From the NCBI GenBank assembly GCA_028284265.1, contig JANQRZ010000003.1, positions 62,001 to 126,000 of the forward strand: DNA of 64,000 nt. The letters run 5' to 3'. The notes beneath the pieces are model-generated. The model was not told the DNA's origin, did not search any database, and worked only from the letters and a program-made list of their open reading frames with translations. The DNA is from Rhodothermales bacterium. GTDB lineage: Bacteria > Bacteroidota > Rhodothermia > Rhodothermales > JANQRZ01. Shown piece by piece: positions 44,019 through 53,313 of the stretch (positions within the stretch are counted from its first letter, which is position 1; each line of letters opens with the position of its first letter). The position numbers were made by a program, and so were the translations under genes.

Positions 44019-46703
44019 CTATCGCAGAAGCAGCACCTTCATCGCTTGCCGCCACCCGTCGGCCTCCAGCACGACGAGGTAGACGCCGCTTGCCAGTCGC
44101 GCCCCGTTGAGGGTAGCACGGTGCGTCCCTGCTACCATCTCACCGTCTTCGAGCACCGCCACCTCACGGCCTAGCACATCGATGACCGAGAGACGCACAC
44201 GGCCCGCTTGCCCGACCTCAAACGGTACCGTCGTGCTCGACCGGAACGGATTGGGGTAGGCTGCGCCGAGTGAAAAGCCCGTTGGCTGTCCCGGCCCTTG
44301 GTCTTCGGCACTAACAGGCAGCAGGCGCTCGTTGGCGTCGAAGCGGATTACGGTGCCGACGGGCGGCGTAGCGCCGTCGCCCGCGAGGTCGGCTAGTTGG
44401 ATACCGTCGAGGCCGCCGACGGGGGCAACGAAGCGGGCATCGGCACCCCGGTAGCAGAAGTCGATGTAGTACCCTTGGCTTCGTGCGTTGCACATCGGGT
44501 CGTCCTGCGTGTCGCCGTCGTTCTCCGGGTCGTAGGTCGCGCCCGCGCCGCCGAAGCCGTTGGCGGCGGCCTCGAACAGGGCATAGCCATTTGGGCGGTC
44601 CGGCATCGTCCAGAGGACGCGATGCGTGGCGTTCAGCGTGAGGGTGTCGTCGCCCGCGATGACGGCTTGCTCGGCCGTGTAGGCATTGGCCCAGTTGGCT
44701 ATCGGGTCCTGACCGCTCGGGGCGCGGAGAACCGGAATCATACGGACTTCATCGGTGTCGTCGTCTTTAGCTCCGGTGTTCCACAGCTCGAAGGGGACGC
44801 TCGTGATGAGGTTGGTGCCGCCGGGGACCGCGACCGAGTAGACGCCGAGGCAGGCACCGGGCGAGGCGCAGGTATCGGTGAAGCGCATCTCGAAGTCGTC
44901 GCCCTCAATCGTGTTCTCGTTGCGGAGGAGGTCGTCGAGATCGGTGTCGGGGTTGGTGAGGACGTAGTCGGCGGTCGCGTTGGGGTCGAGCCAGACCGTG
45001 TTGCCGCCGTAGCGGTCGCAGCCGGGGTCGCCCGCGTCGGGGCAGACTGCACCGCTGGGGTTGGCGACCTCGACGATCCCGCTGCCGCTGCCGAAGCCGT
45101 CGGCCTCGTAGCGGTAGAACGTGAACGAGCGCACGTCGGAGAAGTCGCCCGTCAGCAGGCCACGCGCGGTCGCCTGCACGCGCCACGAGTAGGTCGCCAG
45201 TTCGTTGATCTCGCCCTCGAAGACGAAGCTGGTCTCGGCGGAATAGAAGACCTCGCGCTCGGCGAAGTCCGCATCGCTGGCGACCTCGATGCGGTAGCTA
45301 TCTGTCTCCGGCGCCGCCGTCCACGAAAGCGGCACCTCCACGTCTACGAACGTCGCACCCTCGTCGGGCGTGAGCAGGGTCGGTGTGCCGAGGAAGCCGG
45401 GGCCGGGCGGCGTCGGACCGGGGACGAAGAGGGTGCCCGCGTCGTAGCGCGTCTGCACGGCGTCGGACGCTGCTTGCAGCAGGGCGACCGAGGCGAGGCG
45501 GTCGTCACCCTGCCGGAAGAGGAGGGCGAGGTCGAACGTCTTTGCTTCGCCGGGAGCCAGCGTGAAAGCAGGCGACGAGATGATGTTGCGCCGGTCGCCG
45601 GATGGATTCGGGACGCCCGTGCCGTCTGGATTCTCTTCGCTCCAGAACTGCCCGGTCACAGGGTCGCCGGGGAAAACCCACACGGTGGTATCGCCATCGG
45701 TCATGTACCCGTCGCCGCCTTCGGTAACTGGCGTCCCGTCGCCCCACCTACCTTGCATGAAGTTGTATTTGAGTGTGCCGGTGTCTGGGTCGCCGATTGC
45801 AGGATCAGCCGCTCCTTGGAAGTAGGTTGCGGTGTCGCCACCGGTGAGGAGGTCGTAGCCTATCGCCGGTGGTGTGGGATAGACGCCATCTTCCTCCGCT
45901 TCGTTATAGGAAAAGGCCATCGAGCGTGTCGAATCGCTCCCGATGAAGTCGTCGGCGGCATCGCCGAGATCAGAGTCTGCGAAGAAGGTGAAGCGAGCCT
46001 CTTCGAACGGGACGCTGTTCCGGTTCACCAACTCGTAGCGGTAGAACGTGTGTCGGTCCAGCGCTAACTCGCCCGAGGCAAACGCCGTCACCCGCACTTC
46101 CAGTCCAAGCGGCTCGGTCCTGCTCTCTCGGTGCTCGTTGCCGACATCGTTCATCACCCAGAACGCCGTCTGGTGCCCGTAGACCAGCGGACGGTCGCCT
46201 GCCGCGAGGTCGTAGTTGTCCGGGGTCCCGTCGCCGTCCACGACCGCCGCGCCTAGCTCGACGGGCCACTCGGCGAGGTCGGCTGTGGCGATGCCTGTGT
46301 CGTCGTACTGCTGGAGGTCGAAGACGCTGACGTTCCAGATGCGGTCGTAGGCCGAACAGTCGTTGGGATTCGGCAGCGTGCCGTCCTCGTTCAGCGGTCC
46401 CGGCCAGAACTCGAAGTCATCATACCGCGAGCCTGCCGCCCGGAGATCGCCGTTGACGAGGCCCGCGACCCAGAGGCCGGAAGCGAAGATGGGCGGTGTG
46501 CGGTCACCCTTGGGGACGAGATAGCCGAGGCCATTCGTGGTGGAGCCGCCATAGAAGAGACTGCCCGTGTTGAAGAGCTTGGCCTGCACGTCGCCGATGT
46601 TGAGGTCGGTCTCAGCGGTGCCGAGGTCGCAGTCGCCCGGCGTCTGGGCAAGGGCAGCGGGTGAGAGGGCGACAGCGGCGAGGAGGAGCGGCAGAAGGCG
46701 CAT
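44019..46703 (-). CDS. Large secreted protein with fibronectin-like region and T9SS type A sorting domain
   Basis: 894 residues. Signal peptide MRLLPLLLAAVALSPAALAQ; an N-terminal beta-rich region with GGSTTNGLGYLVPKGDRTPP and ASGLWVAGLVNGDLR, a pattern I know from large exported Bacteroidota proteins; a fibronectin III-like segment near residues 455-525 (VPLSWTAAPETDSYRIEVAS, LATYSWRVQATARG); and a complete C-terminal sorting domain (YPNPFRSSTTVPFEVG, SVIDVLGREVAVLEDG, ASGVYLVVLEADG, MKVLLLR). No catalytic motif is visible; probably a surface protein. It stands alone between MscS and receiver-like genes. Confidence 0.9.
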   Translation of the reverse strand: MRLLPLLLAAVALSPAALAQTPGDCDLGTAETDLNIGDVQAKLFNTGSLFYGGSTTNGLGYLVPKGDRTPPIFASGLWVAGLVNGDLRAAGSRYDDFEFWPGPLNEDGTLPNPNDCSAYDRIWNVSVFDLQQYDDTGIATADLAEWPVELGAAVVDGDGTPDNYDLAAGDRPLVYGHQTAFWVMNDVGNEHRESRTEPLGLEVRVTAFASGELALDRHTFYRYELVNRNSVPFEEARFTFFADSDLGDAADDFIGSDSTRSMAFSYNEAEEDGVYPTPPAIGYDLLTGGDTATYFQGAADPAIGDPDTGTLKYNFMQGRWGDGTPVTEGGDGYMTDGDTTVWVFPGDPVTGQFWSEENPDGTGVPNPSGDRRNIISSPAFTLAPGEAKTFDLALLFRQGDDRLASVALLQAASDAVQTRYDAGTLFVPGPTPPGPGFLGTPTLLTPDEGATFVDVEVPLSWTAAPETDSYRIEVASDADFAEREVFYSAETSFVFEGEINELATYSWRVQATARGLLTGDFSDVRSFTFYRYEADGFGSGSGIVEVANPSGAVCPDAGDPGCDRYGGNTVWLDPNATADYVLTNPDTDLDDLLRNENTIEGDDFEMRFTDTCASPGACLGVYSVAVPGGTNLITSVPFELWNTGAKDDDTDEVRMIPVLRAPSGQDPIANWANAYTAEQAVIAGDDTLTLNATHRVLWTMPDRPNGYALFEAAANGFGGAGATYDPENDGDTQDDPMCNARSQGYYIDFCYRGADARFVAPVGGLDGIQLADLAGDGATPPVGTVIRFDANERLLPVSAEDQGPGQPTGFSLGAAYPNPFRSSTTVPFEVGQAGRVRLSVIDVLGREVAVLEDGEMVAGTHRATLNGARLASGVYLVVLEADGWRQAMKVLLLR

Positions 46704-46824
46704 GACCGTGGACCATCGGGTGAGCAGGATACAGGCATCATAGGGGATAGCGGCACCAAGGTCAATCCCGTATTCCTTGCCCTGCGTCTGTCACCATACT
46801 CTATCGGGGAGCACGGCGCGATAC

Positions 46825-46860
46825 AAAAAGGCCTCCGGTGCGTGGTGTACACCGGAGGCC
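46825..46860 (-). terminator. Rho-independent terminator of the receiver-like gene
   Basis: Stem GGCCTCCGGTG (46830-46840) pairs perfectly with CACCGGAGGCC (46850-46860) around a nine-base loop, followed on the minus strand by TTTTT (46825-46829), about 120 bases after the stop at 46981. Confidence 0.85.
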
Positions 46861-46980
46861 GGGTGCGAACGTAGACAGCCAAGGAGGCCGGGCGCTGGCT
46901 CGCACGATGGTGGGGAGCGCCTGTCTGGGGGCTGCTCAGGTATCCTCGGTAGTGGCGAGAGGATGCCAGAGGCCCGGAGC

Positions 46981-47547
46981 TTACATGCCGCTTGCTCGGG
47001 AGCGGCTCGCCATCGCGTGGACTGTGCTGCGTAGCATATCGGGCATCACGGGAATGGAGAGGACCACGTCCGGCATCGCCGACGGTGAGCATTTAAGTTG
47101 GGCGTTCGGGTCCTGCGACAGGAGCAGGAACGGGACGCCCGCCAGAGGTCCGTTGGGTTCACGCAGCTTGAGCAGCGAAAAGCGGGTGCGCTCCAACGTG
47201 ACGAGGTCGGCGATCACAAGGTCGGGGCGCGAGAAAGAAGGCTGCCCGATGTGGTGGTGTACGTCGGCGGTGTCGTCGAGGGTGTAGGAGGCGCTGAGGC
47301 AGGCGCAGAGGTAGAGGCGCAGCGTCGGCGCGTTCGAGTAGAGCAGCAGGCGCGGCGTTCCGGTGGTGCTGGTGTTGGCTCGTGTTTCTTGGGGCGTCGC
47401 CGGAGGGCGGATGGGGTCTGGTGCGTCCGACCCCAAGTCGGAGTGCAGGTGGCGCAGGGCTACGCGCAGCCGGGGCGACGGCGCGTAGGCTCCGTGGGAG
47501 GCCTCAATCACAGCAAGGCCGAGTTGATCGAGTTGTGCGTTGGACAT
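46981..47547 (-). CDS. Receiver-like protein (degenerate response regulator)
   Basis: 188 residues. The first 65 are polar with a Pro/Thr-rich linker. Residues from about 66 resemble a receiver fold: RLLLYSNAPTLRLYLCACLS (first strand-helix), RPDLVIADLVTLERTRFSLL (strand 3 with a possible acceptor Asp), GVPFLLLSQDPNA and a final helix MPDMLRSTVHAMA. The acidic pair expected at the end of strand 1 is replaced by SN, so phosphorylation is doubtful. It lies downstream of the hybrid two-component gene, same strand, 248 bases apart. The assignment is fold-level only. Confidence 0.65.
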   Translation of the reverse strand: MSNAQLDQLGLAVIEASHGAYAPSPRLRVALRHLHSDLGSDAPDPIRPPATPQETRANTSTTGTPRLLLYSNAPTLRLYLCACLSASYTLDDTADVHHHIGQPSFSRPDLVIADLVTLERTRFSLLKLREPNGPLAGVPFLLLSQDPNAQLKCSPSAMPDVVLSIPVMPDMLRSTVHAMASRSRASGM

Positions 47548-47795
47548 GCAGCGAACAATGGGAGAGCGGTGGGGGGAGAGAGCCGTGCCGTGGGAGGAGC
47601 CAATAATCCGATATTCCTCGCCGCTTGCTCTACCACAGAACGTTCTGACTACACCACGATCCGCTCATGATCGGATTGTGCAAGCGATGGAGCGCTACGT
47701 ACGGGAAGGCAGAAAATCGCCCATTCCGGCGTGCTACGCACTCCTCATGCGCGAGCTAACCAATCCAGCCGGAGCATCCGATCCGGTCGGGCCTT

Positions 47796-50700
47796 TTACG
47801 TGCTCTCGTCGTCTTGGGCGGACGAGGGCACGAGCATCTCGCCCTCATAGGCCGACGGTACGACGCCGTACACGTCGCGGAAGGCGCGCGTGAAATACGA
47901 CACGCTGTTGAACCCCACCGAGTAGGCTATCTCGGCGACGGTGCCCGTCTCGCGCTCCAGCAGCCCCGCCGCTTGGCGCAGGCGGTAGCGGCGGATTAGC
48001 TCCGTCGGGGATAGGCCGAACAGCTCTTGCGTTTTGCGGCGGAGGTGGGCCGGACTCAGCCCGACCGCCTCGGCCAGCGGGCCAGCGGAAAAGTCTCCGT
48101 CCGCAAACTGTCCGTGGACGATCTCGTGGAGTTGCGACCGGAGCGCGTCGTCGGCAGCGGGGAGGTCGGCAAAGGCGTCTTCGAAGGGCAGCTCGGGCGG
48201 TGCCGGTGCGTCAAGGCGCTCCCGCCACGCGCGGCGCGAGGCGAGGAGGTTGTCGATCCGCGCCCGCAACTCCGGCGCGTAGAACGGCTTCACCACGAAG
48301 TCGTCGGCCCCGGTTTCGAGGCCCTGTACCTTGCTCACCGCCGCGCCATCGGCGGTCAGAAGGATTACCGAGACGAACTGGAGGGCGGGGTCCTCCTTGA
48401 TGGCTGTGGACAGTTCATAGCCATCGAGCCCCGGCATCCGCACATCGGAGATCACGAGGTCGGGCACAATGGCGCGGGCTTTCGCCAAGCCTTCCGTGCC
48501 ATTGGCGGCTTGGACCACATGGAAGGACGGGGCGAGGAGGTCGTGGATGTAGCCGCGCACGTCGTCGTTATCGTCCACGACGAGGATGGTGGTACTGTCT
48601 TCGGGCGACGTGTCCGGCGCGGGGGCTTCGAGGCTACGGAAGAGAAGCTCCGGGTTGTCGCCGAGCGCGAACTCTGCGAGGGGCGCGGCTTCGCCGCTGA
48701 GGGCTTGGCGCGGCCACTCCATCGTGAAGGTGGTGCCTGCGCCGAGGGTGCTTTCGACGTGGATCTCGCCGCCGTGAGCGCGGGCGATCTCGCGCACGAG
48801 GGCCAGCCCAATGCCCGTGCCCGGCTCCTCCATCGTCGCCCGCTCGAAGCGGTCGAAGACGTGCTCTAGGTGCTCCGGGGCGATGCCGGTGCCGGTGTCC
48901 TCCACCGAGAGCGTCACGTTCTGCTCCGACGCTGACAGAGCGACGTGAACCCGCCCGCCTTCCGGCGTGAACTTGAGTGCGTTGCCGAGCAGGTTGAACA
49001 GCACGACCTCCAGCATCGCCGGGTCGGCGGTGACATCGAGCGGTGCGTCCGGCACGGTCACGGTGAGCGTCTGCTCCCGGTCGCGGGCGAGGTCCTGAAA
49101 GGCGTGTACCACCCCCTCAACGAACTCGGCGAGGTCGAACCGGCGCGGTTGGAGCGGCGCGCCGCCGCTCTCCAGTCGGGCAAGGTCGAGGATCTGGTTG
49201 AAGAAGAACAGCAGGCGGTGCGCGTTGCGCCGTACGAGTGTCAGCGCGCGCCGCGTACTAGGGTCGAGGTCGGTTTCGAGCAGTTGTTCGACGGGGCTGA
49301 GGATGAGCGTCAGCGGGGTGCGCGTCTCGTGGCTGAGGTCGGCGAAGAGGCGGCGTTGCTGCGCACTCTGGGTGAGGAGCGCGTTCGCCTGCTGCTCGGT
49401 CAATTCCTTCTCGGCCTGAAGAGCCGCGGTGCGCTCTCGGACGAGGTGGCGCAACTCAGCCTCGCGCCGACGGATCGCTTGGGAGCGGTAAAACAGCGCC
49501 ACGCCGAGGGCGGTCACGGCAAATACGAGCGCGAGCAGGCGGAACCACCATGTCGCCCACAGCGGCGGGCGGATCGAGAAGGCGAGCAGAGCCGCATCCT
49601 CGCTCCACACCCCGAATGGATTGGCGGCCCGGAGGTAGAACGTGTAGTCGCCGGGGGGCAAGTTGGTGTAGCGGACCTGAGGCCGGGCGATGATGTCGCT
49701 CCAGCCCGTGTCATATCCTTGCAGTCGGTACTGGAAGCGGTTGAGCGCTGGGTTGCTGAAGTGCAGCGCGGTATACCGGAACGTGAGCGTGTTCTGGTCC
49801 GGGTCGAGCGGTTCGCTGAACGTCTCGCCGTTGATGTGGGTGGGCAGTCCGTTGATGAGAAAGCCGGAGAGGGCAAGGCGTGGCGGCATCTGGTTGTCCA
49901 CGAGCGCCGCCGGGGCGAACACATTGAGGCCTTGGATACCGCCAAAGAGAAGCACCCCGCTCGCCGAGCGGGCGTAGGCCCCCCGGTTGAACTCGTGGGA
50001 TTGCAGACCCCGGTCCACCGCGTAGGTGATAAACGTTTCCGTCTCCGGGTCGAAGCGCGTCAGCCCTTGGTTGGTACTGAGCCAGAGATGCCCCCGGGCG
50101 TCACCGAGGACGCCATTGATGAAGTTGTCCGGCAGGCCGCTGTTCTGCGAAGTGTAGCGTACTACGGTACCGGTCTCGGGGTCGAAGCGGTTTAGACCGG
50201 CGAGCGTCCCAAGCCAGAGGATGCCGTCACGGTCGGCCCAGATGCTCTGCACATTGTCGGACGAGACCGACGTGGCGTCGCCGGGGAGGGGACGGTAGGC
50301 CGTCGTGTCGCCCGTGCCGAGGTCGTACCGAACAAGGCCCTGTCCGCTGGTCGCCAGCCAGAAAGCATCATCCTCAGTATGCAGGCGGTGGACAGGGAAC
50401 GGAGCGTCCGGCGTGCCGAGGACGGGCGTGAAGCGTCCGCTCTCCGGGTCGAGTCTGCCGAAGGTCGGGTGGCCCACCCAGCGTCGCTCCTGCGGGTCCT
50501 CGAAGAGAAACGTGGGTGCGGGCGTGGCCGCATAGTCTTCTGGTATCGGGTAGCGTCGCAGGAGGCGGCCCGTCTGTGCATCGCGACGCTCATACCGATC
50601 TTGGAAAGATGCCCATAGCGTGCCCGATCGGTCGAGGCTGAGGCCCCACGCCGTCTGCTCCGCGCCGAAGAGGTTTTGGGTGGTCGCATCGAAGGGCGGG

Positions 50701-51872
50701 TCGGGGAGCCGCTCGATGGCGCGGGTGCGAAGGTCCATCCGAGCGATGCCTCCGCGCGCAGTCCCAATCCAAGCGGTCGTCGCGTCTGCCACGATGGAGC
50801 GGACAAACGGGTTAGCCAAGGTACTTGGGTCGTCCTGAACGAAGGAGTACAGCGGGAAGCGACTCGTAAGAAGGTCGGCATAGATGATCCCGGTGCCGTT
50901 CGTGCCGAGCCAGAGTACCCCATCAGAACTGGTGAAGATCGAGACGAAGGGCAGGAGGCCGGGCAGGCTCGGGAGGTCCACGTAGGTATCGAGCAGGAGC
51001 GTTCCCGTCCCGGTGTCGGGATCGAAGAAGGTCATGCCGTCCCGCGAGAGCACCAGCAGCGACCGCTCGCCGTAGGTCACGAAGCTCTGGATCAACCCAT
51101 CCACCACCGAGCGGAAATCATCGAACTGCTGCGTGATGGGGTCGTAGCGCAGCAGGCCCTCCGTCGTGCCCACCCAGAGGTGACCGCTTTGGGCCAGCAG
51201 AAATCGGGTCGGGGCGTAGGCACTGGGGTCAGAACGCGCTGGGGGCAATGGAATCGACTCCCACGTTTCTGCCTCGGCATCGATGCGGAGGAGCGTGCCT
51301 TCCGCGCCGGTCCAGACCGTCGAGCCGATGGCGAGGACGGTGCTCTGCACCGCGTGGGGGCCGAGCGGTACGCGGCGAGCCTCGCCCGTGGCAGGGTCTA
51401 GACGGGTCAGGCGTTCAGCCCCGACCGTCCAGAGCGCCCCATCGTCGGTCTCAGCGATGCCCTGTATGCGGTGGGGTACTCCTTCGTCTTCGGGCGAGGC
51501 CGCGAACGGATAGTGGTGGAAGGTGCCGTCCGGGCGGAAGCGTGCCAAGCCAAGATTCTGGGTCCCTGCCCAGAGGGTGCCGTCTCGGGTCACCGTGAGG
51601 GCGAGCACCGTCATCTCAGGGAGCGAAGCGGGGTCGTTCGGGTCTGGCTGGAAAACCGTCACCTCGTGCCCGTCAAAGCGTGCCAGCCCACCGACTGTCC
51701 CGAACCACATGTAGCCCGTGCTGTCTTGGGCCATGCTGGTTACGAAGTTCTGGGGCAGTCCGTCTTCGTTCGTGAGGTGGTGGAACCACAACCCTTCCGG
51801 CGCTTCGTCAAGCGGGGCTTGGGCGAGCACACCTCCCCCAGCAAGCACGACAGCAAGGACCAATGCCGCCAT
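47796..51872 (-). CDS. Hybrid two-component system regulator (propeller sensor, kinase, receiver, AraC HTH)
   Basis: About 1358 residues in one chain. Signal sequence (ALVLAVVLAGGGVLAQ); two-component-regulator propeller repeats over about residues 30-690 (for example GTLWAGTQNLGLARF, HLWLSTNQGLTRFDPETE); a Y_Y_Y domain (VRYTNLPPGDYTFYLRAANP); membrane helix near 775; HisKA box FADLSHETRTPLTLILSP (His about 846); HATPase N box LFNLLGNALKFTPEGG; receiver ILVVDDNDDVRGY with acceptor in LVISDVRMPG (about 1142); and a C-terminal AraC HTH (IAYSVGFNSVSYFTRAFRD). In gut Bacteroides such proteins sense glycans and activate polysaccharide genes; no SusC/D pair is in this window. A Bacteroidota promoter precedes it. 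Confidence 0.96.
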   Translation of the reverse strand: MAALVLAVVLAGGGVLAQAPLDEAPEGLWFHHLTNEDGLPQNFVTSMAQDSTGYMWFGTVGGLARFDGHEVTVFQPDPNDPASLPEMTVLALTVTRDGTLWAGTQNLGLARFRPDGTFHHYPFAASPEDEGVPHRIQGIAETDDGALWTVGAERLTRLDPATGEARRVPLGPHAVQSTVLAIGSTVWTGAEGTLLRIDAEAETWESIPLPPARSDPSAYAPTRFLLAQSGHLWVGTTEGLLRYDPITQQFDDFRSVVDGLIQSFVTYGERSLLVLSRDGMTFFDPDTGTGTLLLDTYVDLPSLPGLLPFVSIFTSSDGVLWLGTNGTGIIYADLLTSRFPLYSFVQDDPSTLANPFVRSIVADATTAWIGTARGGIARMDLRTRAIERLPDPPFDATTQNLFGAEQTAWGLSLDRSGTLWASFQDRYERRDAQTGRLLRRYPIPEDYAATPAPTFLFEDPQERRWVGHPTFGRLDPESGRFTPVLGTPDAPFPVHRLHTEDDAFWLATSGQGLVRYDLGTGDTTAYRPLPGDATSVSSDNVQSIWADRDGILWLGTLAGLNRFDPETGTVVRYTSQNSGLPDNFINGVLGDARGHLWLSTNQGLTRFDPETETFITYAVDRGLQSHEFNRGAYARSASGVLLFGGIQGLNVFAPAALVDNQMPPRLALSGFLINGLPTHINGETFSEPLDPDQNTLTFRYTALHFSNPALNRFQYRLQGYDTGWSDIIARPQVRYTNLPPGDYTFYLRAANPFGVWSEDAALLAFSIRPPLWATWWFRLLALVFAVTALGVALFYRSQAIRRREAELRHLVRERTAALQAEKELTEQQANALLTQSAQQRRLFADLSHETRTPLTLILSPVEQLLETDLDPSTRRALTLVRRNAHRLLFFFNQILDLARLESGGAPLQPRRFDLAEFVEGVVHAFQDLARDREQTLTVTVPDAPLDVTADPAMLEVVLFNLLGNALKFTPEGGRVHVALSASEQNVTLSVEDTGTGIAPEHLEHVFDRFERATMEEPGTGIGLALVREIARAHGGEIHVESTLGAGTTFTMEWPRQALSGEAAPLAEFALGDNPELLFRSLEAPAPDTSPEDSTTILVVDDNDDVRGYIHDLLAPSFHVVQAANGTEGLAKARAIVPDLVISDVRMPGLDGYELSTAIKEDPALQFVSVILLTADGAAVSKVQGLETGADDFVVKPFYAPELRARIDNLLASRRAWRERLDAPAPPELPFEDAFADLPAADDALRSQLHEIVHGQFADGDFSAGPLAEAVGLSPAHLRRKTQELFGLSPTELIRRYRLRQAAGLLERETGTVAEIAYSVGFNSVSYFTRAFRDVYGVVPSAYEGEMLVPSSAQDDEST

Positions 51873-51961
51873 CGGTCGTACAGAGCAGGCGAGTCGTGGG
51901 TGGGGTGAACAGGGCACAACGAAGGAGCCGCGAGGGGTGAACCATGCCACGATCAGTAAAA

Positions 51962-51993
51962 CAAACGTACAACATAAGGGTGCACAGGACAAG
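51962..51993 (-). promoter_or_regulatory. Bacteroidota-type promoter of the hybrid two-component gene
   Basis: On the minus strand CTTG (complement of 51990-51993), a 20-base spacer and TACGTTTG (complement of 51962-51969) fit the Bacteroidota consensus TTTG-N19/21-TAnnTTTG. It lies about 90 bases upstream of the start at 51872 in the divergent gap. Confidence 0.6.
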
Positions 51994-52071
51994 AGGTATT
52001 TCTGATGCCTTGGTGGCTTGTGGAACGCGGCGCTCTGCTTGTGCTACAACGGTCGGTCTATCTTTTGCACT

Positions 52072-52917
52072 ATGCCTTCTTTGTCCTCACCACATCGTGC
52101 CACCCGCTATGCCGTGCCGCTCCGCGAGGGTGGCTCGCTCCCGGCTATCGTCGAGACCGAGGGCGGCAATCTGTTCGTCGTCAAGTTTCGCGGGGCGGGG
52201 CAGGGGGCACCCGCACTCATCGCCGAGCTGATCGTCGGGCAACTGGCGCAGCACCTTGGGCTACCCGTACCGGAACTGGCGGTTGTCGAACTGGATGAGG
52301 GCTTCGGGCGGACGGAGCCGGACCCGGAGATTCAGGACATCCTGCGCGGCAGCCGGGGCGCGAACGTCGGCCTGCGTTATCTCGACGGGGCGTTCACCTA
52401 CGACCCCGTCGCGGCTGCCGACCTCCTCACGCCGGACCGCGCCGCCGACATCGTCTGGCTCGACGCGCTCTCGACCAACATCGACCGGACGGCGCGCAAC
52501 CCGAACCTCCTCGTGTGGCAGGACGAGGTCTGGCTGATCGACCACGGCGCGGCACTCTACTTCCACCACGACTGGCCGAGCATGACCGAGGCCCGCGCCC
52601 GCGCCGCCTTCGCACCGATCAAGGACCACGTCTTGCTTCCGCGCGCTGCGAGCATCGCAGAGGCTGATGCCCGCCTCGCCCCGCACCTCACGGAGGAGGT
52701 GGTGCATGATGTGCTCGCCGCTATCCCGGATGCGCTGCTGATGGACGCGCCACCCGGCCGGACGCCGCCTTTCGAGACCGCCGAGTCCAACCGGCAGGCA
52801 TACGTCGATTATTTCCGCACCCGGCTTGCTGCGCCCCGTTCCTTTGCCGAGGAGGCCGAGCGAGCGCGCCAAACCGTGCAGTCTGCCACCCCGGAATCGC
52901 TGCCGTACCGACGATGA
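52072..52917 (+). CDS. HipA-like kinase family protein
   Basis: 281 residues, a compact HipA-type kinase fold without the N-subdomain-1 and HipB partner of classical hipBA. Visible parts: nucleotide strand LREGGSLPAIVETEGGNLFVVKF, helix LIAELIVGQLAQHLGLPVPE, catalytic loop DALSTNIDRTARNPNLLVW (Asp and Asn of the HipA DRxxxN pattern) and metal-binding LIDHGAALYFH. Phosphotransfer looks possible; the target is unknown. It overlaps the DUF3037 gene by four bases (ATGA). HipA-like/DUF3037 pairs recur across bacteria (from memory). It is divergent from the hybrid two-component gene. Confidence 0.9.
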   Translation: MPSLSSPHRATRYAVPLREGGSLPAIVETEGGNLFVVKFRGAGQGAPALIAELIVGQLAQHLGLPVPELAVVELDEGFGRTEPDPEIQDILRGSRGANVGLRYLDGAFTYDPVAAADLLTPDRAADIVWLDALSTNIDRTARNPNLLVWQDEVWLIDHGAALYFHHDWPSMTEARARAAFAPIKDHVLLPRAASIAEADARLAPHLTEEVVHDVLAAIPDALLMDAPPGRTPPFETAESNRQAYVDYFRTRLAAPRSFAEEAERARQTVQSATPESLPYRR

Positions 52918-53312
52918 GCGTGCCCACCGAAAACCGGCTACACGACTACGACTACGCCACAGTGCGCGTCGTGCCGTGCGTGCACCGGGGCGACTTCGTG
53001 ACGGTGGGCGTGGTGCTTCACGCCCGGACGGCAGGCTTCCTCGCCGCTCGTCTCCGACGCGATGCCGACTGGCTCACGGCTCGCTGCCCCAGCCTCGACA
53101 TGGATTTGCTCGATCGCTACCTTGCGGCCTACGAGCGCGTCGCCGAGGGCGGGGTCGGGGCGGGGCCGGTTGGCCTCTACCCGCCGAGCGAGCGGTTCCA
53201 CTGGCTTACGGCTCCTCGCAGCGCAGCGCTCCAGACTTCGCCCGTCCACACAGGGCGCTCGCCCGACCCCGCCGCCGTGCTGGAGCGATTGTTCGAGCAG
53301 CACGCCGGATAG
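52914..53312 (+). CDS. DUF3037 protein
   Basis: 132 residues. The start YDYATVRVVPCVHRGDFVTVGVVLHAR and the later FHWLTAPRSAALQTSPVHTG are the hallmarks of DUF3037, a small cytoplasmic family of unknown function. The ATG lies within ATGA at the end of the HipA-like kinase gene, so the two products are made together and may act together. It ends one base from the convergent CadC-like gene. Confidence 0.92.
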   Translation: MSVPTENRLHDYDYATVRVVPCVHRGDFVTVGVVLHARTAGFLAARLRRDADWLTARCPSLDMDLLDRYLAAYERVAEGGVGAGPVGLYPPSERFHWLTAPRSAALQTSPVHTGRSPDPAAVLERLFEQHAG

Positions 53313-53313
53313 G

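Noticed and set aside
44397-46067. Plus-strand open frame of 556 codons
   Set aside because: Antisense shadow of the large T9SS gene; no domain signature and biased Val/Gly/Arg composition.
48945-50195. Plus-strand open frame of 416 codons
   Set aside because: Antisense to the hybrid two-component gene, whose kinase and propeller motifs are unambiguous.
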